Positions 1-15,228 are shown, numbered from the stretch's first letter. The stretch is DNA of 64,000 nt from Trichoplax adhaerens (GCF_000150275.1 NW_002060949.1:1795836-1859835), one strand, 5' to 3'. The notes: a model not told the origin generated them from the letters alone. Numbers and translations: made by a program.

Positions 1-4
1 AAAT

Positions 5-3000
5 ATGGAGGACGAAAGCGAAGTAAATTATGAGCTTATTTAGTCCGTCTTATTCTATCGTGACTTAAACTTTGATACATTATAACTCTAGATAGTGTTT
101 ATTAATTATCATTTCTGACCTTTAAATTAATTTAAATTTCATTTAGCGTCCAGTTTCACGTTTGCGTGATCTTAGAGATACGGTAACAATGACTCGATTC
201 GATGATCCTACGGTAAGATTTTAGAGCAACTATTAGCTAAAATCACTATTTACTTGCTAGCTATAATCCTACTAGACTACTAGTAATTCTTGCTTTCTTA
301 GCCTAATTATAACTTCTTTTAATTCACAAGCTGGGGACTATCAGTCCAGTACCTCGAGATGATGATGAACAAATGGATTCAACATTAGAACGCTCTGCTC
401 AACTATCAGCACGTTGGCGTCGTACTGGTGAACGCAAAAAAACAGCTGATGGGGTAGGTGATTCAAAGCGTTGCAAATAAAATTTCTTACTCTTGCAAAA
501 AATTAATGTTTCATATTATCAACATTTGCTCATTTTCAGACGCCAATGCCAACATATGAAGAAAGACTGGCATTTTTTACTGGTAATTTCGACTTTGTTG
601 ATGATGAAGACGATTTCGTTAGGAAAGAAACCCCAACTGTTACGAAACCAAAACTGACTGATATTAAAGAAGAGGACTCCCATTCTAGAAAAGACCTGGA
701 AGAAAGAGGTACTCCAGACGATCAAGAATCAAGACCAGATGATGCTAGTCAAGAACCTGAGATAACTCAGGTATTAAAACAATTATTTTAATGATATTTA
801 ATTCAGTCATATTATGGCTCTTACAATTGAAGTTGTGATAATAATATTAAAGGCAAGAGATGACGAAGATCAAGCTGAAAGCCAGCAACCAGCAGGAACG
901 GAAGACGAAACTGAAGATTTATTATTAGACGACGATGGGAAATTAACGCGCCCACTTAAAGCCAGATATGTACCATTTAAAGAAAGACTAGAAAAAGAAA
1001 ATCAAATATACTATATACCCAGTGTTAATGGTGTTGATTTCAGTCAAAAAACTGAAGATACCAAAGCAGAGCCTCGTCTTTTAGAAGACGAGGGATTTTA
1101 TGTTGGTGATCAACCTGCCGTGACAACACGCAATATCAGGTTTATTGAAGAACGTATATCAAAACAAGCCAATAAGGTAAGGTAGTAAAGAAAATACATA
1201 TTTCACGATTATTCGGAAGCAGAGTTTTATATTATGATCGTAACAATTGTACATAATACCATTTTCAAAGTTAAATCAAAAAATTTAGCGATATTTATGA
1301 TGTATAATGCTTAAAAGTATATGTATAGTTAAGAGTTTAGCTCTAAAAGTTTTTTATTTTTGGCTCATTAGAAATATTGAACTTAATGACAATTGTAGTA
1401 AAAATAATAGATACTATTTTTACTTTAGATTGACACTAAGAAACCGTCACGATATATTAATTGGAGATGTAGTTATGTTATCAAATGAAAATATATCACA
1501 ATTTAGATTGTTATTATTAATATCAGATTTGGAAGTGATATTTTGACTGAATTATGAATCATCATTATAGGGAACGAAATGGTTTGATCAAGGTGGAAGA
1601 TTGAAATATTTAGCGGATCCGTTAAAGCAAAAAGTAACTCGTCCTGTAATAGCTCTCTTTAAAGATGATGAAGAATCTAGCTTAAAATTAGATTATGTTA
1701 AGGTAAGCAGCAGGACAATATTATAACCATTTTATGTTTTTAAGTTGTTACTTTATGCTATGATTAACGACTAATGTTTTGTATCATCAATTAAAATGTA
1801 TAATCTTAGTTTTATTCCTTTATCATTTGTCGAAATTTAATTGGAATAAATATTTCTTTAAGTAAAGATACAAAAATACGAATAAAAAGAGCGTTTTCAT
1901 AACAATTTAGCACTTATTAACACTTTTGCAGCCCATTGTGACTTCACAAGATAGCTATGTAAAATCAAACGCTAAAGAATCTCAAGATTATCAGCTAGAT
2001 ATTAATCTATCGTCGCTTACCTTTACACATCATCCATTAATGAGGTATTGATTTTAAGTATTTCACAAATTGTTATATCCTGCCAATATTAAGGCGCTGT
2101 TAGCTTTTAATGATAATCAGAACCTTCTGTTAATGACTACGATAGGCGAGATGATCAAGCCAAAATTTATGTTTCCGAAGTAAAATTGCATTATATTATA
2201 CAGGCATCTAATTACTCTACTATTAATGATTTATTTATTATAGTCATGAACACGTTTTTCACTTTCGAATTCTTCGGCAATATTACGAATACTGTCAGCG
2301 TAAAAAAGGCAACACAGCAAATTATTATACTGGTAAATTACAAGCTTTAAAGGAAGCTATTTTTAATCTACAGCATGTAATCAAAAGCCATCATAGTGAA
2401 GATATAATCGCTATACAAGCTACCGATCGATTGAAAGATTATAAGTTTGAAGTTAGGTAAGCATATAGAAATGTATACATTAAATTAGCCGGCAGTTATT
2501 GATAAGTTGATTTATTAAATGTTAAATTACTGTGTTGCAGCTACTTGCCCAAATCTAGGTATCTCTATGTAATCACTTTTTTACAAATATATGTAATATA
2601 ACCTTGATTTCTTATTAGTAACGTAAGACGAATGCGAGACAGCGAAGATTACAAAGATCGATCCTTAATTAAAAGCATGATAACAACATGGAACGAACTA
2701 AAACAGTTACGTGAGAAACAGGGATATGCTAATACTTCAACTAAATTAATTATGCATAAAAAAATAGTTGATAAAAAGGAAGATGCAGTAAAATGGGATA
2801 AAGAAATTAAAGATGAGTTAGAAGAGGCGAGGTACAGGACGTAAAAATCAGCCATTATGAAATTGTAAACATTCCTCGATTAGTACTAGCTCTTTTAGCA
2901 TATTAGATTTTAGATTTAAAAAGGATGAATAATAAAATGTAAAGCAATAATTTTTCATCTCATTATTGCTGTCGTAACTTGCTTGCGTAGGGAATTTTTC

Positions 3001-6000
3001 GACGAAGAATATCAAGAAAAATTAGCGAATTATAAAAAAGAATTAAAAGAATGGAAAAGAAAGAATAAAGGCAAGAAACGAAGAAAAAAACGTAAACAAC
3101 GACAGCAACAAGATGAAGAAAATCCAGCAGAAGATGAAGTAGTAGGAACCGACTTATTCAAGCCTGTACCGCCTGATAATTTTAATGAGCAGCAAGCCCT
3201 GATTGAAATTAAAGAAAATGCAATTAAGTGTCGCAGGCGTCCTGGTGAAGCGATATTATTTCCTGAACTTGTTAATACCGTGCCTATATCGCCAACCTCT
3301 AAATGTCCAAAGTAAATTATATTTACATTCTTGATAGGATAGTATTTGATAACTCCATTTTACTAGTTAATACTATGGCCTAACGATTACAATCAATATT
3401 TTTGATGTATTCAATAATCAGACTAGCTTAGAATTTTGTTTATGATAAACTCTTCTATATACGGTATAATCATATCAGGCTACCCAAGAGCGTGCAACTG
3501 TAATTTATGTCTAGTTTATTTATTTTTATCATTAATAAATTAAGTAAATAAGACCTCACTGCAATTTGCCACTATGTAACATTTTTAAATATATATAGAA
3601 GAGGCAAGATGACTGTGTAAAACTATTAACTGAATTTAAAATTATTTATTTTTACGAAAAAGAGCCGAAGCTCAAAGACGTCGCGAGGTGCAAGAATGGC
3701 ATGCCTACATCCGTATTTTGTTCAATGATAATGAGGTGCATAGAAGTGCAACGAAAGCTTTAACTGGTGATTTTAACATCCATTTTGGTGAAATATGTAA
3801 AGCTAAAATCATACAGTGGCCGGAAAACATCAAACTTGAGGTCTGATAAAGTGGATTAGTTGACAAATTGAAAGTAGACTTTATAGCTAATTTGGAACAT
3901 TCAGTTAACTTTCTTTTAATAGAACTAATATAATTTTTAGCATGCTGAACGTCATGATTCTTTTTGATCCTGTACAGCTATATGAAGCAGGTATAATTAG
4001 TAGTAGATTAATTGCTCAAGTATTTATACCGCCACCAAATTCGATGTCTCACGCTGGATTAAATCCAGAGCCGGAGGCATTCCAATTTAGTAGTGACTTG
4101 AAGATTTCATACAATCATACTGGTGTTGGCGCGGGTAATTCTTTAGTATATTTTAAATTTTTTACTATACTAGTTACGGTTAAGCAGATACACTTAAAAT
4201 TGAGCCAAAATGTCCAAAATAACGCCGTATTAAACTAAAATATTTAGGTGTGTCCGTGACCGCAACAGGATCAGAACATCCAATGACTTTATTAATGTCG
4301 GGTGACATTTACTCTAATGTGGTTTGGTCTGTCGACGAGAATGGCTGCCCAATGATGCCAGCAATTCCTTCTGTTTCCAAAGAAAAGCAGTAAGTAATAT
4401 GTAGATTTATTTTCTTCTGGATTACTTTTAGTTTAGAATTGGTACTTCTTATAGTACTATATTGATTCTTAAGTACTTTAGCAATTATTTAGGCAGTCGC
4501 ACAGCATTTTAAATTGCTCCGTTCTGATTAGATTTGTAAAATTTCTTTTAATATAGAAGTAACACTATTTAAGAAAATTATTTAAGTGACAAAACCGTAC
4601 TATTTGCTGTAATATTTTTTATACAAATGTAGTACTATGAAAATAATTATCGTTAAACTTTTATAGATTTATGGTAAATTCAGTTACTGTTTAGTCTATC
4701 ATTTGCTTAAAATGAATTCTTAAACCTCTCGGACTAGAATTATGCGTCTATAATAAGCTAAATTTAAGATTAAGTAATTTTATATCTAAGTAATTTATCT
4801 ACTTCTACTAGAGCTATGCAACGTGTTGATGCTGTTGCAGCTATTGGCGCCAGAGGCATTATTGACATTCAAAAGTTAATGGATTGGATAGGTATACCTT
4901 TACAATTGATTTTTAAAATTTCGATTGCTACCTGATACTTCAGTGTAGATTTACCACAAACTATAACATAATTGTGTTGCCTGCAATTTATAATAATTAA
5001 TAATATCATCCCTTATACTTGCTCTTTGATATAATGTAACAGTTCAATCACGTCTGGATCCCAATGACCCTGCCAATGATTCCTTGCTCGACATTTTGAG
5101 GGTAATTTGAAGACTGTATACTATACAACTGGTATCATTACTTCTTTAGCAACAAATACATGATTGAATTAAATTTCAAGAAATGACCAAAATAAAATGT
5201 AAAGGGAATATACAAGAAATACGCAGTACTAAATCTTAATATTCATTTATAGGCATGCGGTGTTAGCCCAGACGGCAAAGTTTATTTACCAGATTATTTC
5301 CGGCTTAATTCTTTAAGTCATGAAAGTGATTTGGGTACAGAAGAAGATATTGACAAGAGTAAACGATTTAAAATATTAAAGCTAAGAAGTCAGGAGGCAT
5401 CAGAATTTCGTAACTTAAAGCAAGTGCCAATTAGGGATATTGATATTCCTGACGATATTCTCAGGGTAATGTTTGCTATATTTACAGTAATTAGTAGCCG
5501 ATATTACTTTCAGTTAAAATAATATATCTTTTAAGGGCACAGCCACAACATTATGATAGATTCCTTCTCAGCTCAATAGGTTAAACGAATTGGTGGAAAA
5601 TAAATTATGATGATTTCTATTACGTTTAAAATGATAACCTTTCATTGGTAAATTACAAAATCCATCAGTGACCACTTGCTTATGCTATCCTCTAGTTCTC
5701 TTTCAGTTTAACGATTTTGATACATAAATATATCTATACTGGGGATGATTGCGTTTGTAGATCATTGATATTGCATTTCTTTGCTTTATCCCTTATACTG
5801 CAATGCTATTTGATAATATAACTGGTATGATAACTGAAATTCTCATTCCCCCCTTATTAATAGCTACACTACACTACATGTAAACGTAGTTTCGATTATC
5901 TTGCTTGTAATCTTCTCATTTTAAAATTTCACGTTTGATTAAATAGGATTATTACAAGCGTTTAGAAGAAGATGAGAAGGTAGATTTGACTGCTTTATCA

Positions 6001-9000
6001 CATCGAGAGAGAGTCAATCGTTTTCTGTCTAAAGTACGCGAAGAAGTTTTACAGCGATCTCGAATCGCTCAGCGACAATATCAGTTATCCGACGTTGTTC
6101 GAGAAGATTTCTTACCGGATATTGGGTAATGACCAATAATGAGATGTTATCATAATTTCACTTCATTCGTGGTATTATTAGAAATTTTGCTATAGATGAC
6201 AAATTCAGGAGAAGACATAATGTCATTTAATAGCTTAAGAAATATATTTTTAATCAATTCGCGTCTTTTAGAACACTCGGGGCAAGTGTTGGTCAGTTGC
6301 TTAAGCCTCGTAGACCCCTTCGTCCTGTCCGTAAAGAGAGAAAGAAAATAGCTGCGCAAGTAAGTTATCTGAAAAGTTTTTATCGACCAATATTGTAAAT
6401 ACCAAGCGGTACATTATCATCTAGTGATTATTGCAGTGGTACAACAGCTGTTTTGAATGCCGTAAATCGATATTTCTCACTGAAAATAATCCTATAAATT
6501 ATTTACTTAACTTTAGCATTTGGGAATGATGAATGTCAAGATTCTTGTTAACGTGGTACGAGCCTTCGATATACCGATTAGGAAAAACCATCCTAGGTAC
6601 ACAGAAGATATGCTTTACGTAAATGAGATAATGACTATGTGCAGTTGAATTAATTATCGAGGATATTGCTCACTAGTAGAAGATACTCGTATATTGAGTA
6701 TTTATGATGGTATAGAGCTAACCAATGAGAAAATCTTTAATTATAGATCGGATGATCAGACTCAAAGTACTATGCGGCATGATAATACAACTGATATAAG
6801 AGGAATCAGAAATTTAGATGCAGAAGAATTACAAACAGAGGTGACTCATACTATCAAATCTAACTAAGCCCACTTATATTCCTCTAAGAAAGAATATCTA
6901 ATATATAAAATCACAACATTAAAGAAAATGAGTTTCTTTATCCTACCATGCATAGCTAACTTCAGAGGCATATTTGATCGTTTCGTATTTAGGTTCAAGT
7001 TAGGCCTTTTGTAGAGGTTATGTTTCAACGAAATATTCGCAGAACAGAAGTTGCTGATGGCCCCAATCCAGCATGGAATCAACAGATTGTTATGCCATTT
7101 AGGTAAGAACTATTGCCATTTGCAGTACTTGTTACCGTACTTATAACGACTGGATTTTGCAGTAAAATTATTCTCTATTTGCTCTATCATAAATTATTTA
7201 TGATACGATAGAAAATTACGATATCTACGGTATTAAAATGATTATTATATTTTCACAAAATTTTGAATATACAGTTCTTGACCGAAATTTAAATTTCATT
7301 TCACAATTATTTTAATGAAGAGCTCCACACGATGACTACTCGTCCAATAATTTAATGACCGTAAACGACGATATTTACTTCAATCTATTCGATGAAGAAG
7401 TGATAGATATGCTCTCAGTAAGTAATAATTTAAATCAAAAATTATTTCCTATAGCGAATTAAAACTGGTGATTAAAACTTATTGGAGAAGTACCGGTAGT
7501 AGTGCCTAGTTATTTAAAATAACAGTCGCATATGCGTTTTAATGATCATTTTAAATACAGGACGATCGCGAAAGAGGTACCAATATTCATCGTCGTAAGG
7601 AACGACATTGGCTCGGTAGTATCAGGATTCCATTTTCTACACTATATACTAACTCTCGGGTAAGCAATAACGATTTGAATTAAACTGTAACTCTCACTAA
7701 TGCGATAAAAGTTGAACACTTTTGTATGATTTCCTCGAAAAAACAAGACCAGATAGGTTATATGTATATTCTAATACATTTTATTTATACAATAGATCGA
7801 GGGATCTTTTCGAATTAATTCACCAACTGTCCTGCTGGGATATAGTCACGCTAAAAGTGCACAAGTTGAAAGTGGCCAGGCTTTATTGGACGTTGGAAAA
7901 GGCTCACGTAGTCAAACTTACCTTAGTATGTTCGTTACTATCGAACCTCCACTAGCACCACCACCATCCATCAAAGAAAAGGTATCGCTTGTTTGAAAAA
8001 ACATTGCTGCTATAATTTGAATTTATGACCGATTGATGAAATAGGTTTTAACGGGTAACGGTTTCTAAAAATTTAAGTTGATTAAGAGCTACTAATAATA
8101 TTCTTTCTTTAGTTCGATAGTAAAGAAGATATAAAGTTGTTAAAGTATTCGCAAACTTGGTTAAACGAATTCGAATCCAAATTTTCCAATCGAGAAATTA
8201 ATGTAATGTTTATTACTTAAGCTATTTCTATTTTTAATGTAGATGTTATCAAGTTATGCAATCTTTATTCATATGAGATATTTTTAACAGATTTTAGTAA
8301 CCGATATCAATGGCATGTCAGTCTTTGTAACTCGCTATATCACACCGCAAAATCCTCCGGTAGAAGTTTATCAAGAAGGCGTAGAACCAACTCTTGAGAA
8401 TTCGGTAAGTGCTTTTATACTCTTATTGATGTTGTTAAATTTTTAAATATAATATTAATGTACACTTCATATATAATATATATTTCGTAGTTATTATTGT
8501 AAGCAACTATGGCCATAAATTTTTATATTACAATATAGAATGTCATTAAATCTTTTATATAATCAATTTACTACATAGGAAACGGTCGCTCGATTTGTCT
8601 CCCTTATCCCTTTCATATCCGACTCCGTTTCATTTGCTGGCCTTTGTGATATCTGGAGCACATCCAGTGTGAGTATACCACTTTTGGTTGTTAAGCTAGA
8701 TGCAAAGATAGCAATAGTCAATAGTCAATAGTAACAATATTTTTGAAATCTTGACTAGCATTGTTTCTTTGCACCAATGTGTTAATGAGTTATATAATAA
8801 ATATACTTAAATACTGTTACTTTTTAGCAATTTTTGCAAATGTTAGCCGGAGATGAAGAAGAACATGCTGTATTACTATGCAATTATTTTCTGTATATGG
8901 GTAAGAAAGCTTGGATAGCTCTAGGGATGGGAATTCCTGAAGGTACGTAACAAATCTTATACCTATATTGCTTAAATAATTCATGCTATTTTTGAAAAAA

Positions 9001-10482
9001 TATGTATTTATCATGCGTAAGTCATAGCAGAATTCTAATTTAAGGAATAAATTGATTGATTGACATGTGCGATTAGGTTCGACGGCATACGTTGTTTCTG
9101 AAGAAGCAAATGGCGATTTTATGTTTTGGAATGCTAGTACTGGTGACCATTTTCGTCAACATGACGCGCATTGCCCATTACAGAGTATTGGATGTTTAAT
9201 TGGTCGAGATAATGTAAATAAATAGTTTTGCTACGATAAAGTCATAAATTTAATAGGTTGCAGTAGTATCCTAATATGTAGTCATGGTAATAGTCGTTTT
9301 TGCAATCATAAATAAGTCACTACTCGTCTACGTAAATTGATTTAAAAAGCTATATGTGAATTAATCGTCTGATATTATTAACACTTTAGGTTTATGCCAA
9401 TATTCAAAGTAATGATATCCCGTCAAGAATGAGCATGGATACTACAAATACAAAACTATGGAAACCATTCTTTAATAGCTCTTTTCCATATCCCGGCTTG
9501 AGTAGTGTACAAGTCAGTAATGCTATATTATTAAAATAAGTATTAACTAATGTACAATCAATTTAATTCTTGCAAACGTGCTGAGAATTGATAATTTGAT
9601 ACCTAGAACAAGGTGGAAAAAAATAATTAAATGATGATTTATTCATATATAGGAAGAAACATTGGTATATCATGCTACCGATTCCAATTATGTTGGAGAA
9701 CTCGAGGAAAGGTAGAAAATAAATTCTTCAAAAGAAGCAAATTTTCTAGCAAGATATAATCTAAATTTTTCGTCTAATACTTATGACCTATTTTATTAAA
9801 GGATTGAACTAGTTTTGAAAGAGAGCATTATGTCCTGGAGGAGACGTTTTGTAACGAGATGGAACAGGTATGATTATAAGCTGAGGCTGTATTTCGAACT
9901 GTACGTTTGCCAATGACGAATTGATAGAAGTGTCTGATTATTTTTTTAATTTCTTATTGACAAAATAGGTATTGCACAAGAGCATTTCGTAATATTCTAA
10001 GCAAGTAAGTCAGCTAATAATTTTTCCAATTTTTTATTAACAATTAATAGCATAACGTAGTCATCTAGCTGTAGGCATGTAGGTAATTTCTCTTTTGAAA
10101 AATGATTAGTCTTGAAGAATCAAGAAGAAATGCCTCAGAGGAACGACACTTAAACGAACTTAGCCATATCCTAGATAGCTATAAGGTTAGAAATGCAGTT
10201 ATATGTGTCTGCATATCATGAATAGCAATGCTGTACATATTAATAAATTCGTACTATGAATAATAGTTATTTCATATTCAATTGTAGCTATCCGGTTTTC
10301 CCATCCATATGCCTTATACTGACATAGAACCAGTCATTGACGCGGTTTATAGTACGGGAGTGCATACTGTTGAATCGCCTGATGTCGAATTTGCTTTAGC
10401 TACTCATATCCATGCTTATCCAAATTCCGTATTGTCGTTATGGATATATGTTGGCACAGTCACAAAAATCAGTTCAGCATAA
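5..10482 (+). CDS. CC2D2A: CC2D2A orthologue, ciliary transition-zone protein (35 exons)
   Basis: CC2D2A belongs to the MKS module of the ciliary transition zone (Joubert/Meckel protein in humans). Exons: 5-22, 147-182, 331-453, 540-770, 853-1176, 1571-1702, 1932-2044, 2244-2456, 2619-2831, 2991-3311, 3663-3840, 3978-4134, 4248-4389, 4812-4891, 5043-5101, 5253-5465, 5947-6125, 6272-6359, 6517-6596, 6747-6840, 6993-7102, 7321-7417, 7561-7659, 7796-7981, 8113-8202, 8291-8404, 8579-8668, 8828-8942, 9077-9213, 9390-9512, 9653-9711, 9802-9867, 9969-10004, 10110-10185, 10288-10482. The sum is 4587 nt, about 1528 aa against about 1620 in human. Acidic N-terminus; basic coiled coil near residues 400-560; C2-like domain about 575-690 ([18 protein letters not shown]); second C2 about 945-1100 ([24 protein letters not shown]); inactive transglutaminase-like region about 1190-1390 ([20 protein letters not shown]); tail ending SLWIYVGT. 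The first exon (18 nt) and exon 20 are least certain; the true start could lie upstream. Confidence 0.95.
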
Positions 10483-13400
10483 TGCTGAATTTTCACTCAG
10501 CAGTTTGATATATCATGGTAGAAAGCACCTCGACCTATTTTGATATTACATATAGGTATTTGTGATAACAATATCAGAATGATATAAGTCATATACCGTA
10601 ATCATTTGTAGCTTATCCTTTTATTAGCAGCAACTAATCGATATTAATTGCTAAATTTGCAAATATGAAATGTTTGTAACGGAAAAAGAATATTATTACC
10701 AATTAATTATTTTCAATATTGTACTGTATAGCCGTTTCTTAATCGAAAATTTTAACTTCTTAGCAAAAGCAAGAGGTTAAAAATTTTTTACTTTAAAAGT
10801 ATTTTTATAGCAGTTCGCAATAAAATCATAAAGGAGGCTTAAGTTGCGGCTTCGAAGAAGTGTTGAGTTACGTTCCTTCCTTGAATGGTAATACATAAAC
10901 TTCCTGATTTTAAAAATTAATATTACAGAGTAAGTCGAATTTACTTTCACTTTCATTGGTAGCAGCTACGAATAACAATATCTAGTTATATTTGTATAGC
11001 TGTTATATATAGATACCATTTGTTTTTAAATTACCGAATTCACTTTGCACATGATAATGTTGTAAATATAATCATCATTGCTATTACAATGTACCAGAGA
11101 ATTCGCACATTATACAGTATAAATGAAGTAGATTTAGTATCATCAAATGATTCAGTAATGAATATCTCTTACGTATGGAGGATTATTGAAGTTATTTTAA
11201 ATTTCGTTAACGAACTATCTGCCCATCTACTGCAGATAGATATAAATATTTCTTTTATACCGGATCTGTGTATTAGTGTTTATAAACTGATTAACTATAT
11301 TGTTGATATTGGTAATATATGTATCATAAGAATTTATTATTCTTGTATAATTTTCTGCTGGAATTGAAATTTGATTTTTTTATGTTATAAATAAATTCCC
11401 TTTCTTTATTTAAATTAACGCTTGTTCGTATGTGCTTCCTTACTGATCTTGGTTACTTCATCCTTACTATGCTTGAGACTATATCTAATTCTAAGCCTGC
11501 ATTGTATTAGGTATATACTGGACTACGCTAACTCAATAGTCAGTACAGTACAACTTAAGGTCATAAATCAGAGACAGCGTTCACTTTTGTTAAAACAAGA
11601 GATATAATTTATGTCAGGGGAAGCAATCTTTAATATTACTTTAGATAGCTTATAACCTAATTTAGCATTGCTAATAAAAATTATGGGTTGTATATAGTTA
11701 CTCAATAGTTTGTATGCAAGTCAGGGGCCTTCATTTATATGTTTACATCCCGATCCTGAGAAATTTGATGCAAGTTCATTGAAAGTGCTACAAAATAATT
11801 TCAATCGACAATACTATTGCAATTCAATGAATATCTTAGCTTACTACTATACTAAATCATGCAGTAAAAATAATTGATTGACTTTTATGCCAGCAATAAA
11901 TTAATTTCAACGGCAGAGTATAATGAAGCCAAGGTTGCGCTTTATTCATTATATTCAAATGGATATTAAATATGTCGCTCTATTATAGTAAAGAAATGAT
12001 TAATTTCAGCTATAACTGAGCAAAGATTAATAATATTTAAGATCAAGTCTTAATATGGTAGAAATACCATTGAATTATGAACAGACTGATCAGTAGATCG
12101 GTTGATAAGAGCATAAGAAATTTAGCAACCAAATGGCTATATATATGAATATATTATAGAAATTGATAATACTAAATAAATGCAAGGTATTAAAAACAAC
12201 AACGACAGATTATAGAAAGGAAATCAAGTCTAATAGAAAAGCAACAGCTGAGTTGTCTACAAAGAATTTTTTCAGTAAAAATGTACAATCGGCTAGTATA
12301 TTCACCATTTAAGGCAATGCATGAAAGCAGCTAATTTTTCTATCTTTTATCTGCGGTAATCGTATTGTTATGAAAACTTTGCAGATTCTTTTCCTTTATT
12401 TGTGTAATAGTGGTATATGCTGATACCTGCAAATTTTGATAAAGTCACACTTTTTATAGTAATCTTCATAAATGGTCAAGGAACTTAGTAAAGGCTTATT
12501 GCAGCTACATGAATAAAACTCGAGAAGCATATGCAGTATCATTCAATATTTTCCTTATTATTGTGCTTCTACGTACAATGTTATAACAAGTTAAGCAAAT
12601 CGTAAGCAGTATTAAATTCACTTTATAAGAGTAAGATAAGGCATTAAAATTTTCCCTTTGCTATTATAACTGGAGTCAACCCATACCACAGGTCTTTAAT
12701 CGCGGACGACTTTCAAATGCATTATCAAACGGTTTCAGAATTCAGATGGTAATTGTCAAATGCATAGCTTATAGCTATTTGCGAAGTTGTGAATCCAACT
12801 TAATAATTATGGTAACAAAGATGGTATAATAATATCAAATGTAACCGCAGTAAGTAATTAATTAATTCTTTGAACATGTTCCAGGTTGAAAAGAGCTTTA
12901 TACGCCTTGAAATCGATTTCTTATTAATTATATTGCGACTGTATCGCCAATAATGCGTAGATATGCTGTATAACATAGCGATCTCACTTTGAAATTTGCC
13001 TTAACCGAACTTTTTAACCTTTACAAATAAATATTCAAGTACGAAAAAAAATCATTCGAAAACTATCGCATATGCTGTTTCATAATTATATTGATCAATA
13101 CATCGTACAGCGTTATACAGATAGGATTGTACAAACAGAATTTTGTAACATAAAGTGACTCAAAGTGTCTCATTGTCAGTAAAAATGAAATATAAATCGA
13201 TTTCAGTATATCGTACAGTGCAACAACTTATTGTAGTATATATCAGTTTAGAAATTAGTTAGAACTGTACTTTCTGGCATCAAAGGATTTAAATGTTGTT
13301 AAAAATTCTTCGAAAGGTATTAACCTGTTACAAAATGTGATAGTATCAATAATTAACATACATAAGTGTAAAAGTGTTTTGTTTACAACTTCTAAAAAGA

Positions 13401-14061
13401 AAACAGCGAAATCTCGTTGCACAAAATATTAATATATTACAACTGTTAGCATATCGAGGACACTAAATTGTTTTATGTTTTGTCGTGCGGATCATGTATA
13501 CAGCATTGCTAACTAAAATTATTATTGGTTCCGCTTGACAATTTTGAGGTTCTCCTTCAATGCTTCTTTGATAAGTATCATAAGTTCATCAATTAGTGAT
13601 GTCTTTAACTTCAATATGTATTAAAACCATTACAGTTGTCATTTTTTCATAATATAGGCAAATGTTACCGGTGTGGTGTATATTTTATCACTATTATGGT
13701 TTAGAAATGAGCGATTCACTTCATAAGAATTTCCTGAAGATATTCAGAATGGCTTTGATGTTAAATTTGCTTATGAATTTATCATTTTAGTGAGGAGTAT
13801 CTTACTAATTACTTATTGTATGTTGGCTAGCTACAGTCTCCGAAGTAGAATTTTAATTAATTATACTTTTTTTCGATAGCTGCTGATGTTAACTTTACAT
13901 GTGGACATATGATAAAGTAAAAAATTGTTCGAAAATGAAAAAAGTTAACGACTTCAATTGACTACTGTTACGATGTTACAAGATATGAAATTACGTATTA
14001 AAATTTTATGACTTGACAGCCAGAAAAAGTACCATTTTTGCTTCTCGCATAGGCTATATAT
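10483..14061. other. Convergent intergenic region, no gene seen
   Basis: This AT-rich stretch lies between the stops of CC2D2A (+) and the SoxC gene (-), so both 3' UTRs should fall in it. The longest open frames (for example 11020-11367) have a low-complexity AT-codon composition, no recognisable motif and no conserved splice context. I see no repeat family or RNA gene here. Confidence 0.6.
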
Positions 14062-15228
14062 TTAAGCTAATGGTCCTAAGCCTGATTCAAACCACTGATC
14101 TTGCATTAATTCGGAGACTTCAGGTGTTGTATACAGATCTTCGGGAAAATCGAAAACACTGATCTCACCACTATCGTCCATAGGAGATATAGCTAATGCC
14201 TGATCTAAAGTTATCATATCTAGAGATGACCAATCGGCTGATAGCTCGTCATTATTTAGACTATCACTTTCAGTCTCAGTACTGACACTAGTATCAAAAT
14301 TGTTATATTGTTGATTGAATTGATCTTGTAACTGTTCTTGTTGAAATTCTTGAGGACCTGGAGCGCAAATAACGTCATCATAAAATGAAAATGTTTCAGA
14401 AATGCCTGCAAATTGTTGCTGTTGTTCAAGTGGTGTTGGTGAACCTGGTACTTTAGCTGGAGGTGTTGCTGGAGTCGGTAAATCTGCCTTTTTCTTATTA
14501 TTATTATTATTTTTGCTAGTATCATTTTGATTTTTGATGAAACCATTTAATCCTTTCGATTTAACTTTGGAATTTTTACTTTGTTGATTGGTTTGATTTG
14601 ACTTTATCTTACAAGCTGTTGTACTATTACTGCCGTTTACAGTTGAATTGCTATGGTTGTGATTACTGAGCTCGTTGTTTGATTTGCTATTATGCTTATT
14701 TGATGCTTTACTACTTCCGTTGCTGCTTTTACTATTGAATTTGCCATTGAGGATATGATTACTTTGTTTTGAATCTGTAGAGCTGATTCCGCTGTCGGTA
14801 CTACTAATGCTGCTAGTACTACTGGCGCAACTATTATTGCCTTTGTGATTATTACTAGCAGTACTTGCTGCTACTTTTGGCTTCTTTTTCCTAGGTCGAT
14901 ACTTGTAATCTGGATATGTTTGCATATGCTGAACGCGCAATCGCTCAGACTCTTCAACGAACGGTTTCTTTTGATCGTCGTTTAATAACTTCCATCTTTT
15001 GCCTAATCGTTTGCTAATTTCAGCATTGTGCATATCTGGATGATGAACTGACATTTTCTTACGTTCAATTTGTGACCATACCATAAAAGCATTCATAGGT
15101 CGCTTAATATGGTGATGATGATGATGATGCTCTTTCTTGTTGTTGTCATGACCATTTTGACTAGATGTGATGTTGGGTAAAGTAACGCTGGATTTCTTAG
15201 CTATTTTATCAAGATCAGCTTCAACCAT
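14062..15228 (-). CDS. SoxC: SoxC-group HMG-box transcription factor, single exon
   Basis: Sequence-specific nuclear DNA-binding factor of 388 aa in one uninterrupted exon; vertebrate SOX4/11/12 are also intronless. A seven-His tract (residues 34-40) leads into an HMG box at about 41-113 with [29 protein letters not shown] and [10 protein letters not shown]; this wording matches the SoxC group better than SoxB, SoxE or SoxF. Residues about 120-280 are Ser/Asn-rich low complexity. The last about 35 residues carry [17 protein letters not shown] followed by QDQWFES, resembling the C-terminal activation domain of SOX4/SOX11. The ATG at 15228 is the first in frame and precedes the complete box. 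A good 3' splice site (TATATCAG, minus strand) ends at 15270, so the 5' UTR may be spliced to a distant promoter; that is inference. It faces CC2D2A tail to tail. Confidence 0.95.
   Translation of the reverse strand: MVEADLDKIAKKSSVTLPNITSSQNGHDNNKKEHHHHHHHIKRPMNAFMVWSQIERKKMSVHHPDMHNAEISKRLGKRWKLLNDDQKKPFVEESERLRVQHMQTYPDYKYRPRKKKPKVAASTASNNHKGNNSCASSTSSISSTDSGISSTDSKQSNHILNGKFNSKSSNGSSKASNKHNSKSNNELSNHNHSNSTVNGSNSTTACKIKSNQTNQQSKNSKVKSKGLNGFIKNQNDTSKNNNNNKKKADLPTPATPPAKVPGSPTPLEQQQQFAGISETFSFYDDVICAPGPQEFQQEQLQDQFNQQYNNFDTSVSTETESDSLNNDELSADWSSLDMITLDQALAISPMDDSGEISVFDFPEDLYTTPEVSELMQDQWFESGLGPLA

Noticed and set aside
6597-6746. Apparent frame break between CC2D2A exons 19 and 20
   Set aside because: Resolved by the acceptor at 6745-6746 (TTATAG), which joins in phase and makes the whole coding sequence divisible by three.
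11020-11367. 115-codon open frame, plus strand
   Set aside because: AT-biased composition, no family motif, no splice partners; expected by chance in long intergenic DNA.
14256-14546. 96-codon frame inside the SoxC gene
   Set aside because: Shadow of the low-complexity SoxC linker in another frame.
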